Shown: one piece after another, positions 53,903-63,490 of the stretch
Position numbering within the stretch: the first letter of the stretch is position 1
How the letters are laid out: the number at the start of each line of letters is the position of its first letter
Assembly: GCA_001970955.1 (NCBI GenBank)
Contig: MPUH01000076.1
Span: forward strand, 53,556-117,555
Reading direction: 5' to 3'
DNA: 64,000 nucleotides
Source of the DNA: Stentor coeruleus
Taxonomy: Eukaryota > Ciliophora > Heterotrichea > Heterotrichida > Stentoridae
Made by a program: the position numbers and the translations under genes
Notes under the pieces: generated by a model
Database searches by the model: none
What the model was told of the DNA's origin: nothing
The model's input: the letters and a program-made list of their open reading frames with translations, nothing else

Positions 53903-54919
53903 TTAACTATTCTTACTATCATATTTCCCATCTTTCCAAAACCCTTTCTTAACACTTCCATCAGGTAATATCAACTGCCCCTGTCCATGTTGTCTTCCAT
54001 TTTTCCATTCTCCAATATACTTTTTCCCATCAGTCCACGTATAAGTTCCTTTACCATGTTTTTTATCCATCTTATACTCCCCTTCATATTTTCTCCCATC
54101 TTTCCACATATAAATCCCAAAACCATGCATGCTATTACTAGCCCATTCTCCACAATATGATCTTCCATCAAGCCAAGAATAAATTCCTTTTCCATTTATC
54201 TGATTATCTTTCCATGTTCCAATATATTTCGACCCATCATTCCAACAATAAATTCCAAAACCATGTTTTTTTCCTTTTTTATAAAATCCTTCATATCGAC
54301 TATTATCTCCCCATGTTTCAATACCGTATCCATCTTGTAAATCTTCATTCCAGTCACCTTCATATTTAGCTCCATTCATATGAAGATAAACACCTTTTCC
54401 ATTTGCTTTATCATCTTTCCAATTACCTTCATAACGATCTCCATCTACATGGAAGAATTTACCAAAACCATCAGCTTTATTGTTTTTCCATAATCCTCGA
54501 TATTGAGCCCCATCTGGCCAAACTTGTGTTCCAGTACCATCACGAAGGTCTGCTATCCATTGACCAGTATAAGTTGCCCCGTTTTTAAATTTAAAAGCTT
54601 CTCTCTCTTCACGCTTAGAGTTGTTTTTGTTGGTTCGATATTTTGGGTTAGTGTAATTGCTTTGAAAATACCCTGACTTCCTTGGCTTAACAGGTAAGGA
54701 TTTTCTAACTTTATATCCTCTCCATAAAGCTTGTATCTTAATAATATACTGCTCATTCTGCTTAAGTTTATCTAATGCCAAAATTGAACTTGGAAGAACC
54801 TCACTAAATTTACTGGAATGAGATTTTTTATCCAAAAAATCATCTCTAAAGTCCACCTCAATTTTAGTCTCTTTTTCTTTATCTGCTCCTGAGCAAATCG
54901 AACAGTTTATTTGTCCCAT
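53903..54919 (-). CDS. IQ-MORN protein with predicted dual acylation
   Basis: 338 residues. MGQINCSIC fits N-myristoylation at Gly2 with palmitoylatable Cys6 and Cys9. An IQ motif (IKIQALWRGYKVRK, residues 60-73) should bind calmodulin or centrin. Nine full MORN repeats and one partial (YTGQWIADLRDGTG through KKGFWKDGKYD) fill residues 115-335. The whole suggests a membrane-anchored, calcium-responsive cortical scaffold; the motifs are visible, the role is inferred. It lies 37 bp downstream of the 7TM-RGS gene on the same strand. Some similarity in layout to the MORN protein at 3459 but different N-terminus. Confidence 0.92.
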   Translation of the reverse strand: MGQINCSICSGADKEKETKIEVDFRDDFLDKKSHSSKFSEVLPSSILALDKLKQNEQYIIKIQALWRGYKVRKSLPVKPRKSGYFQSNYTNPKYRTNKNNSKREEREAFKFKNGATYTGQWIADLRDGTGTQVWPDGAQYRGLWKNNKADGFGKFFHVDGDRYEGNWKDDKANGKGVYLHMNGAKYEGDWNEDLQDGYGIETWGDNSRYEGFYKKGKKHGFGIYCWNDGSKYIGTWKDNQINGKGIYSWLDGRSYCGEWASNSMHGFGIYMWKDGRKYEGEYKMDKKHGKGTYTWTDGKKYIGEWKNGRQHGQGQLILPDGSVKKGFWKDGKYDSKNS

Positions 54920-54956
54920 TTAAATATCTTAAATTACTTATTGGAGGGAAATTTTA

Positions 54957-56126
54957 TTAATGGAAATAGTATAACTCATCTAGAGAAATAGACTGTAAAC
55001 GGTTAAGGTAGAGATTTTGAATATTCACTTCTTTAAGACAATAATTGTATTGAGGAGATTCTTTAAATAATGGGAAAAAAGTTGTTTCTAGGATTGAAAA
55101 AGATGACCTTTGGATTGTTGGTAAGTTTTGGATTTCTTCTTTTGTAAAACTTGAAACTGAAAGATCTTGTGGGTATTTTTTGTGGTACTCACATCTAAGC
55201 CATATATTTAGATAAGAGCTACCATCACTGCCATTAATTTGTAACGTAGATGTTTTCAGAAATTGTTCAAATGCATTCAAAGTAATTTCACATGATAGTA
55301 AAAGTGGAAAATAATTTAATATATCCTCAGTGACAGGAATTTCTTTTGGTTGAACTTTAAAAGATTTGCATAAAGGAAATATAGAGCAGATAACAAATAC
55401 TATTGTATTTCTTAATAATATTTGATAAGCATAAAATGAATATATTCCAAAAGTATTGTTTGGACTTGTGATAATCCAAGCTAAACAAACTAATATAAGC
55501 TCTTTTTTTATATAAAAATCATCGTTAATATTCCGTAATGCATAAACTGATAAAATGCAAAAAAACTGCTCAAGAAAAATGAAGAGCATCGCAATTGCAT
55601 AAGATATTTGCTTATAAATATCTGAATGATTAGAATTCATAGGATTACTAATAATATAATCTATATTCCCACCTATAACAATAGAGCAAATAGCAATTGA
55701 AATAACAGGAATTGAAATAATAATCAATATTTTAAGTAGATATTTTTCTTTAGTCCTCATCATTTTCTTTTTAAACGCAAAATCTTGTTCATTCCAGTCT
55801 TTATCCAGTTTGAATATCAAGTGCATCCTATAAGATTTCAACAAAAAAGGTATAAAGTACAAATAATGAACAGTAAAGTGAGCACAAGAAACAGAAACAA
55901 AACCAAAATAACTCGTTTCGTTGTGTTCTAAATAATTTGTTAATACAATAATCACGATAATATTTTCACTAAACCCACCCCACATACTTATTTGTGTCAA
56001 AATCAAACACCTAGCATTTATTATCTTTCTCTTTCTTCTATATATTAGCATTGTCCCGGAAATTACATACATAACAATTTCAATAGAAACCAAACTCCAC
56101 ATCAATACCTTATAATCCACAATCAT
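54957..56126 (-). CDS. Seven-transmembrane RGS protein
   Basis: 389 residues. Seven hydrophobic segments (about 7-29, 38-64, 74-98, 130-152, 173-197, 208-230, 237-256) are followed by a C-terminal domain at about 275-365 that resembles an RGS box: LSCEITLNAFEQFLKTS, NIWLRCEYHKKY and ETTFFPLFKESPQYNY match the usual AF-x-x-F-L, L-x-F-W-x-x-x-E and Y-P-x-F-x-x-S-x-x-Y signatures. The fused 7TM-RGS design is known from plant AtRGS1 and some protists, where it couples membrane sensing to acceleration of G-alpha GTP hydrolysis. Ligand unknown. The RGS match is by eye, so it is less certain than the 7TM part. Confidence 0.75.
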   Translation of the reverse strand: MIVDYKVLMWSLVSIEIVMYVISGTMLIYRRKRKIINARCLILTQISMWGGFSENIIVIIVLTNYLEHNETSYFGFVSVSCAHFTVHYLYFIPFLLKSYRMHLIFKLDKDWNEQDFAFKKKMMRTKEKYLLKILIIISIPVISIAICSIVIGGNIDYIISNPMNSNHSDIYKQISYAIAMLFIFLEQFFCILSVYALRNINDDFYIKKELILVCLAWIITSPNNTFGIYSFYAYQILLRNTIVFVICSIFPLCKSFKVQPKEIPVTEDILNYFPLLLSCEITLNAFEQFLKTSTLQINGSDGSSYLNIWLRCEYHKKYPQDLSVSSFTKEEIQNLPTIQRSSFSILETTFFPLFKESPQYNYCLKEVNIQNLYLNRLQSISLDELYYFH

Positions 56127-57463
56127 TTATATAAATGCCCTTTTTTCTTGCATCTCAATATAGTATCTTAAAATAATCTTATATAAAAATTTTAGTAAGT
56201 AAATAATAGATTATGATTACTATATGGTCAACTATAATGAGCAAGCTATGCTATCTTTAAAAAATGATTAAATCTCACTCACTATGGACCTATTAAACAA
56301 AACTGAAGATATTATAAAGCAAAAACCAATAACAAATTTACTAAAATTACAAGGCTTAACTTCAACAATCTAGAATATCTTAATAAGCGTAGTATGAATT
56401 ACCCAAAGTTTTCAAAGAACCTGACAAATGCGAAAAGGAAAATCTTGATTTTATAAACAAAGCTGTAACCCTTTTAAATCTATTTGATAGTCTATATCAT
56501 TTTAATCAACTATGAAAAAGCTCTTAATCATTTTGCTAGCGTTGGGATTATTATAACTAGTTGAAAAACTATATGCTTTACAAGAAAAAATTAGTATTTA
56601 TCATATAAACCCTACAATAACAACAATAGACAAGGATTTAGAAGTATTTCTACATAATTTACCCCCAAAAAACCTAAGAAATAATAATAAAGCAAAATAG
56701 AATGTCTATGATAAATAAGAACTAGATAAAAGGAAAAATAAACGATTAAACTATTCAATAATCCTATAATACTTTATTCTAATCATTCTTATAATAAAAG
56801 TCATAAAAAGTTAATGCTTCATTAGATTCTAGGAAAAAATGTGGAAAGCATTGGAAGTGGAATTATGGGATAAGATGGGAAATGGTTTATTTTTTTGGGA
56901 AGTTTGTGTTATAAAAGATGAAGATGATTGGAAGAATAAGAAAATATTTTCGAAAACTCCTGATACATTCTTTATTTCTTTGAAAAGCAAACTGTCTTTA
57001 TTTGAATATCCATATTCGTAACAAGCTGTGAAAATTTCTACTCCTGTTTAATAAAACCTATATAAATCATTGATAAGTTTTTAGATTAAGAGATAGCTTT
57101 TGGGTAAAAATATGGGTTTAGAGGGTTTATTTTTGGGAAACATTAATGAAGGGTTTATTGATTTTTGAAATATGGAATGAGGCTTAAAGATATCTAGCTT
57201 GTGTAGTGAAGATAGTTATAGAAAATAAGATGCTTTGTAAGGAGGTAATAAGTCCCTAGCGGTAATTTTAAGTTCATACAATAAATGACTATTTTTTATG
57301 ATTTTTACAATAACAACATAATGGTCATCATACTCTACATAAATTTAAATCATCTTTGGAAAATCGAATAAAATTTCCCCGATAATCCAAGAACAAAAAA
57401 TATCACTCAAAAATTCTGGTTTTCTGCCTACAATGGCTTAGATTAATGGAACTTATAATATTA
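56127..57463. other. Intergenic region with a probable pseudogene
   Basis: 1.34 kb. 56284-56700 is a probable decayed gene. A 60-codon frame at 56839-57021 follows but is not supported. 57060-57260 is G-rich and C-poor. Confidence 0.55.
56284..56700 (+). pseudogene. Probable decayed gene of unknown family
   Basis: Starting at ATG 56284 (MDLLNKTEDIIKQKPITNLL), coding-like text passes among the three frames: then NNLEYLNKRSMNYPK, KEPDKCEKENLDFINKAVTL, INYEKALNHFASVGII and finally LYALQEKISIYHINPTITTI to a TAG at 56698. Open runs are 19-47 codons, longer than expected by chance at this base composition. At least four frameshifts or stops intervene. No family is recognised. Confidence 0.4.
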
Positions 57464-57751
57464 ATGGGATTGCTTGATACTAGAGATCCTCCAACATACA
57501 GCAAGAGATTGATTAAACTTGACTCAGTCTATCGCTTAGTGAGTAAGGTCATGTCTTTTAGAAGCATGAAAACAGTAACAGGAACACCAGCTCATGGTAT
57601 TAGATTGTATACATACCATCTTCTAGTTCAACAGGGAGTTCCTGGAGGAGTCAAAGTTGCATTGCTCTTTGCTTCAGTTCTTACACCGATGCTTTTACCT
57701 CACTTCTTACTTGCTAAAAGGCACGAATACAAGAAAGACCCATTCCGCTAA
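57464..57751 (+). CDS. Small membrane protein, unidentified
   Basis: 95 residues (MGLLDTRDPPTYSKR...). The ATG at 57464 is chosen over the in-frame one at 57446 because TTATAATATTA directly precedes it. The N-terminal two thirds are basic, and one hydrophobic segment lies near the C-terminus (GGVKVALLFASVLTPMLLPHFL), ending in a charged tail KRHEYKKDPFR. GC content is higher than the surroundings. The layout is that of small subunits of mitochondrial respiratory complexes or ATP synthase, but I cannot match a specific one. Confidence 0.75.
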   Translation: MGLLDTRDPPTYSKRLIKLDSVYRLVSKVMSFRSMKTVTGTPAHGIRLYTYHLLVQQGVPGGVKVALLFASVLTPMLLPHFLLAKRHEYKKDPFR

Positions 57752-58120
57752 GTTAGTTAAGTAGAAATCTTCTTATGAATGTTTATGTTGATTAAATTTA
57801 AATTACGATGATTTGATAGTTTGTTTGTGTTAGTGATGTTGATTCTGTTGCCGAAGGGTGGTTTTTGAATTGAATAAACTTGTGATGATTAATGTATAAT
57901 TGTATATCTTTAATTTTATACTCTATGATAACCTAGACAACTAAATATTATTATATTCTATTCCTATAAGCCTAATTATTATTATCATCTTATAATTCTT
58001 CATCATAACTTCACTATATTTTCTTAGAATTACTATACACTAAAAATTACTATATGATATTCTAATAATCATAATAACCATTATCATTTATAACTTTCAT
58101 AATAATTTTATCTAGTAAAT
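57752..58120. other. Convergent intergenic region with a strand switch
   Basis: 369 bp; G-rich on the plus strand to about 57900, then C-containing and G-poor. Nothing else seen. Confidence 0.6.
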
Positions 58121-60448
58121 CTATTCTGTTTTATTTACCCTACTTAGTATCTGATGGGCTAAGTCAAGAGATACTGATGTTCCAGCAATATCGATTCTAC
58201 GAAGTTTTGGGATTTTCCCTGCCAAGAAAAGTAAAGCTGCAGCACCACGATCAGTAATCTCAGGGTTTTGAGACACATCTATTTCTTCAAGGCTTTTAAA
58301 TTTACCTAATTTTCTTGTAAGTTCAAGGATGACCTGATCATTGATTTGGTTGTTTTTTAAACCTAATACTCTTAATTCTTTTGTGTCTGTTATAACACTT
58401 ATCAAACTTGATACCCCACGAACACCTAAACAATAATCATTTAAATCAACTACACCAATAGGTGCTGAATACCCATCAGCCATTAGTACTTGTTTATCTT
58501 TAGGCAAATTTTGGAAGTTTTTATAGTCATTAAAGTTCAGCCCAAATAAATTACACATAGTCACTTCGCATTCTAATTCTAAAGCTGCATGGTCTTTTAT
58601 TACAACTTCTAAATTGTCTTTGGTATCTTCAGTTTCTACTTGTATTTCTTGAGTTTCATCAAGTTTCGCTTCAACTTTTTTCCCAATAGATTTCATTCTT
58701 GCTTGAGATTTTGGTCTTCTAGTTTTTTTTTCTTCTTCTTCCTCTTCTTCAAGAATAATTTCCCAGGACTTGTCTTCAAAGTTTATTTCAGTTTTTTTAC
58801 AATTAAAATATATCGACAAGTAACAGTCAGAAAATACCCCTTCAGCAATTGTAAAAACATGGACTAAATAAGTACCAGGATTAAGATCTCCTTCTGCTGA
58901 TACTGATCTAGAGTCAGCAGCAGCTGATTGAAGGACAATATTAGTATTATTAAAAATGACAGGCCCTCCTCCATCTTTCTTAAAAACCAAAAACATCAAA
59001 ACTAGCTTTTTCATTGGAGGTCTAGCATCAGCATAACATCTAGGATCCGGTTGTTGTAATCTTATAGAAACTTCTGTTTTTTTCTGTAACTCAAAAGCAA
59101 ATCCTGGATTATTAGCCCAACTTTTTGATTTTGGTGGTAAACCATAGCTAGGGTTCCATCTAGTAAAATATCTTATCCCACTCCATTCATCAGGAAAATC
59201 ACGCACAGTCATAAGAGTGTTAAAATACTTAACAAAGTCATCAATTTGCATTATAAAAATATTGTCGTTTTTTCCAAATTTATGCACAAGTTCCTCTTTG
59301 TCAAGTTTTGAAGGTATTTGCATACCAGCATCATTATAACGTTTTTTCATTTCTGGAGTCCATCTTGGGTCGTTGTCTCCCCACGAGCCATTCCATTCCA
59401 AGTTGTTTTCTTTTCCCCAAGGATTTTTTACCCTTAAAAGCCTATAGTTTTCTCCATCAACTTTGATTTCCCTAACATCTAAAATCCCATATGCATGTCC
59501 ATATTGAATCCCACACATTTTAGCTTCTCTTTGCAGTTCTTTTTTCTCATCTTCAGGATAATCTCTTCTACCTAAAAAATTCAATGATGCACCAATTAGA
59601 GAATTTGTATAAACCAAATCCTTAAGGTTGTCCCAAAACTCATCAACATCAACTGAAGGAGTAAATCTTAACATTTCAGGTGCTAAACCAGTTAAATCTT
59701 GTAATGCTTCATCTATAAAACCACTTGTCAAGTTTATATATCTGATATTAAGCTTAGCATATGCTTTTTCAAACATCGACACCCAAAACTCATTCGGATT
59801 CCTACATCGAGCAAAAGCTGGGAAATGATCTCCACGTGCTCTTTCTAAGCAAGGTATGCGGTCGTCAATAATAACATAATGTGCACGACAGTTTTTAAAC
59901 ATTTTGAAAACATAAAGTCCTTTGCTTTCATATGATTTGAATACACCATTACATGTGATTTGATTAAAAAGATCATCTCTGATTGCAATAAGTGCCATAG
60001 CAGATATAAACCAACAATCACCAAGATTTCCTTGCATAACATCAAGTGATGAAGCTCCTCCTTGAGCTTTTTTAACTTTAGGTTTGGCTCCACGACTTTT
60101 TTGTCCTTCGTCATCACTGTCTTCCTCAGTGACAAAAGCGCATTTTTTGGGGTCTTTACAAAAGTCTTTAGGTCTAAGCCAAGAAATCATATCCATGGTT
60201 AAACCAGCTACATTGTTGTATTGACCAACTGAAGAGTCTCCTTGCATAGATACAGCTTCATCTGGAGGATAAAATATAGCAAGCTCACCTTTAGGGTCTT
60301 TGGAATTAGGTCCGAAATCAGGGTCTATAAAACGCTTATCTTTATCTAAGCATTTCTTTACAAGCTCATCAGCTCTGGATTTCACTTCTTCGATATCATT
60401 TGTCACTAAAATGGTCCTTGAGTAATAATCCTTGATGTATTGGGACAT
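58121..60448 (-). CDS. Calpain-like cysteine protease with C-terminal leucine-rich segment
   Basis: 775 residues. The CysPc domain has the full triad: Cys145 in QGNLGDCWFISAM, His318 in YGHAYGILDV and Asn342 in VKNPWGKENNLEWNGSW. FWVSMFEKAYAKLNIRYINL is the usual calpain helix. A calpain-type beta-sandwich follows (about 390-560), then an acidic Lys/Glu linker and, instead of EF hands, leucine-rich-repeat-like segments near the end (LRVLGLKNNQINDQVILEL, LEEIDVSQNPEITDRGAAAL). Calpains cleave cytoskeletal and signalling proteins on calcium rise. The N-terminal 130 residues include an acidic loop of about 25 residues before the active site. Active-site residues are intact. Confidence 0.95.
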   Translation of the reverse strand: MSQYIKDYYSRTILVTNDIEEVKSRADELVKKCLDKDKRFIDPDFGPNSKDPKGELAIFYPPDEAVSMQGDSSVGQYNNVAGLTMDMISWLRPKDFCKDPKKCAFVTEEDSDDEGQKSRGAKPKVKKAQGGASSLDVMQGNLGDCWFISAMALIAIRDDLFNQITCNGVFKSYESKGLYVFKMFKNCRAHYVIIDDRIPCLERARGDHFPAFARCRNPNEFWVSMFEKAYAKLNIRYINLTSGFIDEALQDLTGLAPEMLRFTPSVDVDEFWDNLKDLVYTNSLIGASLNFLGRRDYPEDEKKELQREAKMCGIQYGHAYGILDVREIKVDGENYRLLRVKNPWGKENNLEWNGSWGDNDPRWTPEMKKRYNDAGMQIPSKLDKEELVHKFGKNDNIFIMQIDDFVKYFNTLMTVRDFPDEWSGIRYFTRWNPSYGLPPKSKSWANNPGFAFELQKKTEVSIRLQQPDPRCYADARPPMKKLVLMFLVFKKDGGGPVIFNNTNIVLQSAAADSRSVSAEGDLNPGTYLVHVFTIAEGVFSDCYLSIYFNCKKTEINFEDKSWEIILEEEEEEEKKTRRPKSQARMKSIGKKVEAKLDETQEIQVETEDTKDNLEVVIKDHAALELECEVTMCNLFGLNFNDYKNFQNLPKDKQVLMADGYSAPIGVVDLNDYCLGVRGVSSLISVITDTKELRVLGLKNNQINDQVILELTRKLGKFKSLEEIDVSQNPEITDRGAAALLFLAGKIPKLRRIDIAGTSVSLDLAHQILSRVNKTE

Positions 60449-61013
60449 TACTAATTATTATTAGGATATTTTTGGTATAGGATTTTATATGTTATAATGT
60501 AGGAAGTGGATGAAATAAACAGTTTAGTTTAAGGATATTATTTTTGATAGTAAATATTATATGAAATTAGATGAGTTATATAGAGCAGGTCCTGATAAAA
60601 TACTATAGATATAAACTGATATTATAAAAATCAATGTAGTTGAGTTTATTAAGTAATATATATTATCTATAATAGNTACTATAGATATAAACTGATATTA
60701 TAAAAATCAATGTAGTTGAGTTTATTAAGTAATATATATTATCTATAATAGAGTTTTATAAATAGTGATATGGGATAAAAGGGGCATTTATAAAATTAAG
60801 CAAAGTTTTAGTGGTGGATTTTTAGAAATGATTTGAAATTGGTTTTAAAAAATTATGCATTTCTATTATAAGCATCACACCTTCTATAAAATTTATATCT
60901 TTTATATCAAAAAAACTTGTAAAAAGTCTAAAGCATTTTATATGCAAATTAAAATACAATCAACTCATTATTTCCTACTAAAAGAATACTTATTAGTTAT
61001 TTTTATTAAATGA
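60449..61013. other. Intergenic region with assembly duplication
   Basis: 565 bp as written. The left part is the C-poor 5' flank of the calpain gene as seen on the plus strand. It contains the duplication around the N at 60676. Confidence 0.65.
60601..60751. repeat. 75-bp direct duplication around a single N (60676)
   Basis: 60601-60675 equals 60677-60751; an unmerged contig overlap. Confidence 0.9.
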
Positions 61014-62363
61014 CTAAAATTTCTTTGACTCCTTTAAAATTTTAATAAGTGCACGAACAAACTTTGATAAATCATTTGTTTTTACGCTAGAAATTACATC
61101 ATCATCAAAAATATCATCAAAAATATAATTCGTAAAAAAATCATATGATGATTTACCAAACCTATCATTCCTCAATTCTTTTGATTTTTGAATACAATTC
61201 AAAATTTCATATATGATATCTTTTAATAAATCTCCTTCAACAATCTCACTTTTAAAAAATAAAAATAGTTCTAGTCTTTTGATTACTCCATCTATTTCTT
61301 CCTCATAAAAATCCATACCTAAACTCCTTCCTTCACAATAAAATGAATCATATGCATTGTAAATATCTATCGAATTAGCTTTCAACTCAATACTAGAATA
61401 AATAAATTTTAGTATTTCTAAAATTTTCCTATTATTTAGTTTTAATTTAATTGCAAGTTCAATCATATTATCAAAAATAGAATTATTCAATTGTAAAACT
61501 GAATATTGCTTGTATTTTAAATAAATATTATAGAGAAGTTGCTTTATATTTAGCTCACTGATCATATCAAAATTAGCTTCAATTAATTGTTTTTGAAATT
61601 CTATAGGTTTAAAATTATATATATCATTTAGAAATTCAAAATTAAAACTAGTATCAATTGATATCTTTGAATTATTAAAATAGTTTGGTTTATATTCTTC
61701 ATTCAAAAAGGTAGAGTTGTCTTCAGTTAATAGTTTTTTATTAGTGATAGATATTGATTTATCCTCTTCATTCAAAAAGTTAAAGCTAAAATTAGCTTCA
61801 GTTGATAGCTTTTGATCAGTAATAATTATTGATTTATATGCTTCAGTTGGTAAAGCAAAGTTGAAGTTATCTTCAACTAATACTTTTCGATTATTTACAG
61901 ACAATCCTTTGTGTTCTTCATTTTCTAAAGAAAAGCTAGAATCATTTTCGATTTGTTGCTTTTGATCAGTTATAGGCATTACTTTATGTATTTCATTTAG
62001 CAAGGTAAAATCTAAATCGTCTTTGATTGGTATTTTTTTATCATTGATTAGTATTTCATTCGATAAGCTAAATTCAATGCTTTCTTCGAATGATATTTTT
62101 TGATCAGTAGGTATTGCTGCTTTATATTCTTCATTTTGAAAGAAAAAGTCAAACTTAAAGTTGGCTTCAGTTGGTAGATCATGATTATTAATAGATATTG
62201 CTTCATATTTTTCATTTGGCAAGTCAGAGATGCTGGATTCATTTGACTGCTTTTGATTAGTGGTAGATATTGTTTTTGTTGTTTTATTTTTCAAAGATAA
62301 CTCTAGGTCAGTTTCAATTGTAAAACTTTGGTATGTATATTGAATAGAACTAGAGTGCGACAT
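61014..62363 (-). CDS. Protein with about ten degenerate 25-residue repeats
   Basis: 449 residues. Residues 10-265 consist of about ten tandem units of roughly 25 residues following E-x-N-F-x-F-x-x-x-N-E-x-Y-K-x-x-x-I-T-D-x-K-x-x-x, for example EANFKFDFFFQNEEYKAAIP, EDNFNFALPTEAYKSIIITD and EANFSFNFLNEEDKSISITN. The C-terminal 180 residues are non-repetitive and helical (ELNIKQLLYNIYLKYKQYSV and others). No signal peptide or membrane segment. I know no family. The nucleotide repeats are much diverged, so the duplication is old or under changing selection. Coding is unbroken. Confidence 0.75.
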   Translation of the reverse strand: MSHSSSIQYTYQSFTIETDLELSLKNKTTKTISTTNQKQSNESSISDLPNEKYEAISINNHDLPTEANFKFDFFFQNEEYKAAIPTDQKISFEESIEFSLSNEILINDKKIPIKDDLDFTLLNEIHKVMPITDQKQQIENDSSFSLENEEHKGLSVNNRKVLVEDNFNFALPTEAYKSIIITDQKLSTEANFSFNFLNEEDKSISITNKKLLTEDNSTFLNEEYKPNYFNNSKISIDTSFNFEFLNDIYNFKPIEFQKQLIEANFDMISELNIKQLLYNIYLKYKQYSVLQLNNSIFDNMIELAIKLKLNNRKILEILKFIYSSIELKANSIDIYNAYDSFYCEGRSLGMDFYEEEIDGVIKRLELFLFFKSEIVEGDLLKDIIYEILNCIQKSKELRNDRFGKSSYDFFTNYIFDDIFDDDVISSVKTNDLSKFVRALIKILKESKKF

Positions 62364-63490
62364 TTATTTTTACATCTTCAAAAAATTATGGGATTGACAA
62401 AATTTAGACTTATTTAACTATTTTTACTGAATATTACTATAAATTATATAAAAATAAAGTGGAATTATAGTTTTCCTTTTAAATGACCCATTATCCAAAA
62501 GCGCCCATGCAAAAGAATAAAAATAACTTCGGGATAAAATCTAAAAAAAAAATTTCGCTTTAAATATATAGAACGATGAATAAGGAAAGCTTAAATTATA
62601 TTACTTGATATTGTTGATGATTTAAAATTTGCCGAATGAAACTATATAATAGGCATACTGATAACTATGGTATTTAGCTTACAATAGCGATAAAGGTGGA
62701 AGAATTTGGTTTAGACTTATTGAAATATAAAATATCAATTGATTTTACCATAAAATTGAATTTAGTGATAGATTAAAGGCTCTATGCTTTACTTATTATT
62801 GAAGAAAATGAATAGAATAACTTTTTGAAGAGGTAATAATATGCAAATAACTGTTGTATATCTATATTTAGCTTAAAAATGAATCTAAGCTATTTGGATT
62901 ATATAAAATTCAGCATATAAAAAAATAATTATATAGGAATCTAATAAAGAAGAATAAAAAGATTGATAATATATGTTAAAAAATACAAATGCTGATGAAT
63001 AAATTATATGAGAGCTAAGAAAACTATATTTATTTTAAAGAGCCTAGAAAAATATCAGGAAACAATAATTGATTATATAATATTTTTTGCAAACAATTAT
63101 AGGTTTGTGTGTTATTATTGGTTTATTTAATTCTGTGCACAAGGTTTTATATATTTATCATAATGTTTGCATCTTGAGTTTTTAGATATTGAGTTAGATA
63201 TATTATTGTCTTTATTTTCTCTGACTCTTAAGAATAAACTTTATTTTTTAGTTCTTTTAGCAAAGCATATCCCTATACTATTTTAGTATTTATAAATTTA
63301 TTTAGTTTTCTGTATAAGTCAGCCTACTTCTCTAAGTATAAAAAGTAAAAAAATCCATTATCCAAACCTCAATAAATTTAATTCCAAAAAAAAATATCAA
63401 TCAGTTTCTTCATCAAGCACCAACTAATAAAAACGCATTCATCACTCAAATTCAATTCATATAAAATTTGATAATTTCCTAATAAATTAA
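62364..63490. other. Intergenic region, nothing supported
   Basis: 1.13 kb, very AT-rich. One plus-strand frame looks protein-like when read through its stops, but the stop density is that of random sequence. Confidence 0.5.

Noticed and set aside
56839-57021. 60-codon plus-strand frame (MWKALEVELWDKMGNGLFFW).
   Set aside because: Its start lacks the AT box, no family is seen, and it lies in decayed sequence; it could be another relic but is not supported.
62660-63350. A plus-strand frame that reads protein-like for about 230 codons if TAA/TAG are taken as Gln and TGA as Trp.
   Set aside because: It has about 18 stops, the number expected by chance at this base composition, and no gene in the window uses recoded stops.
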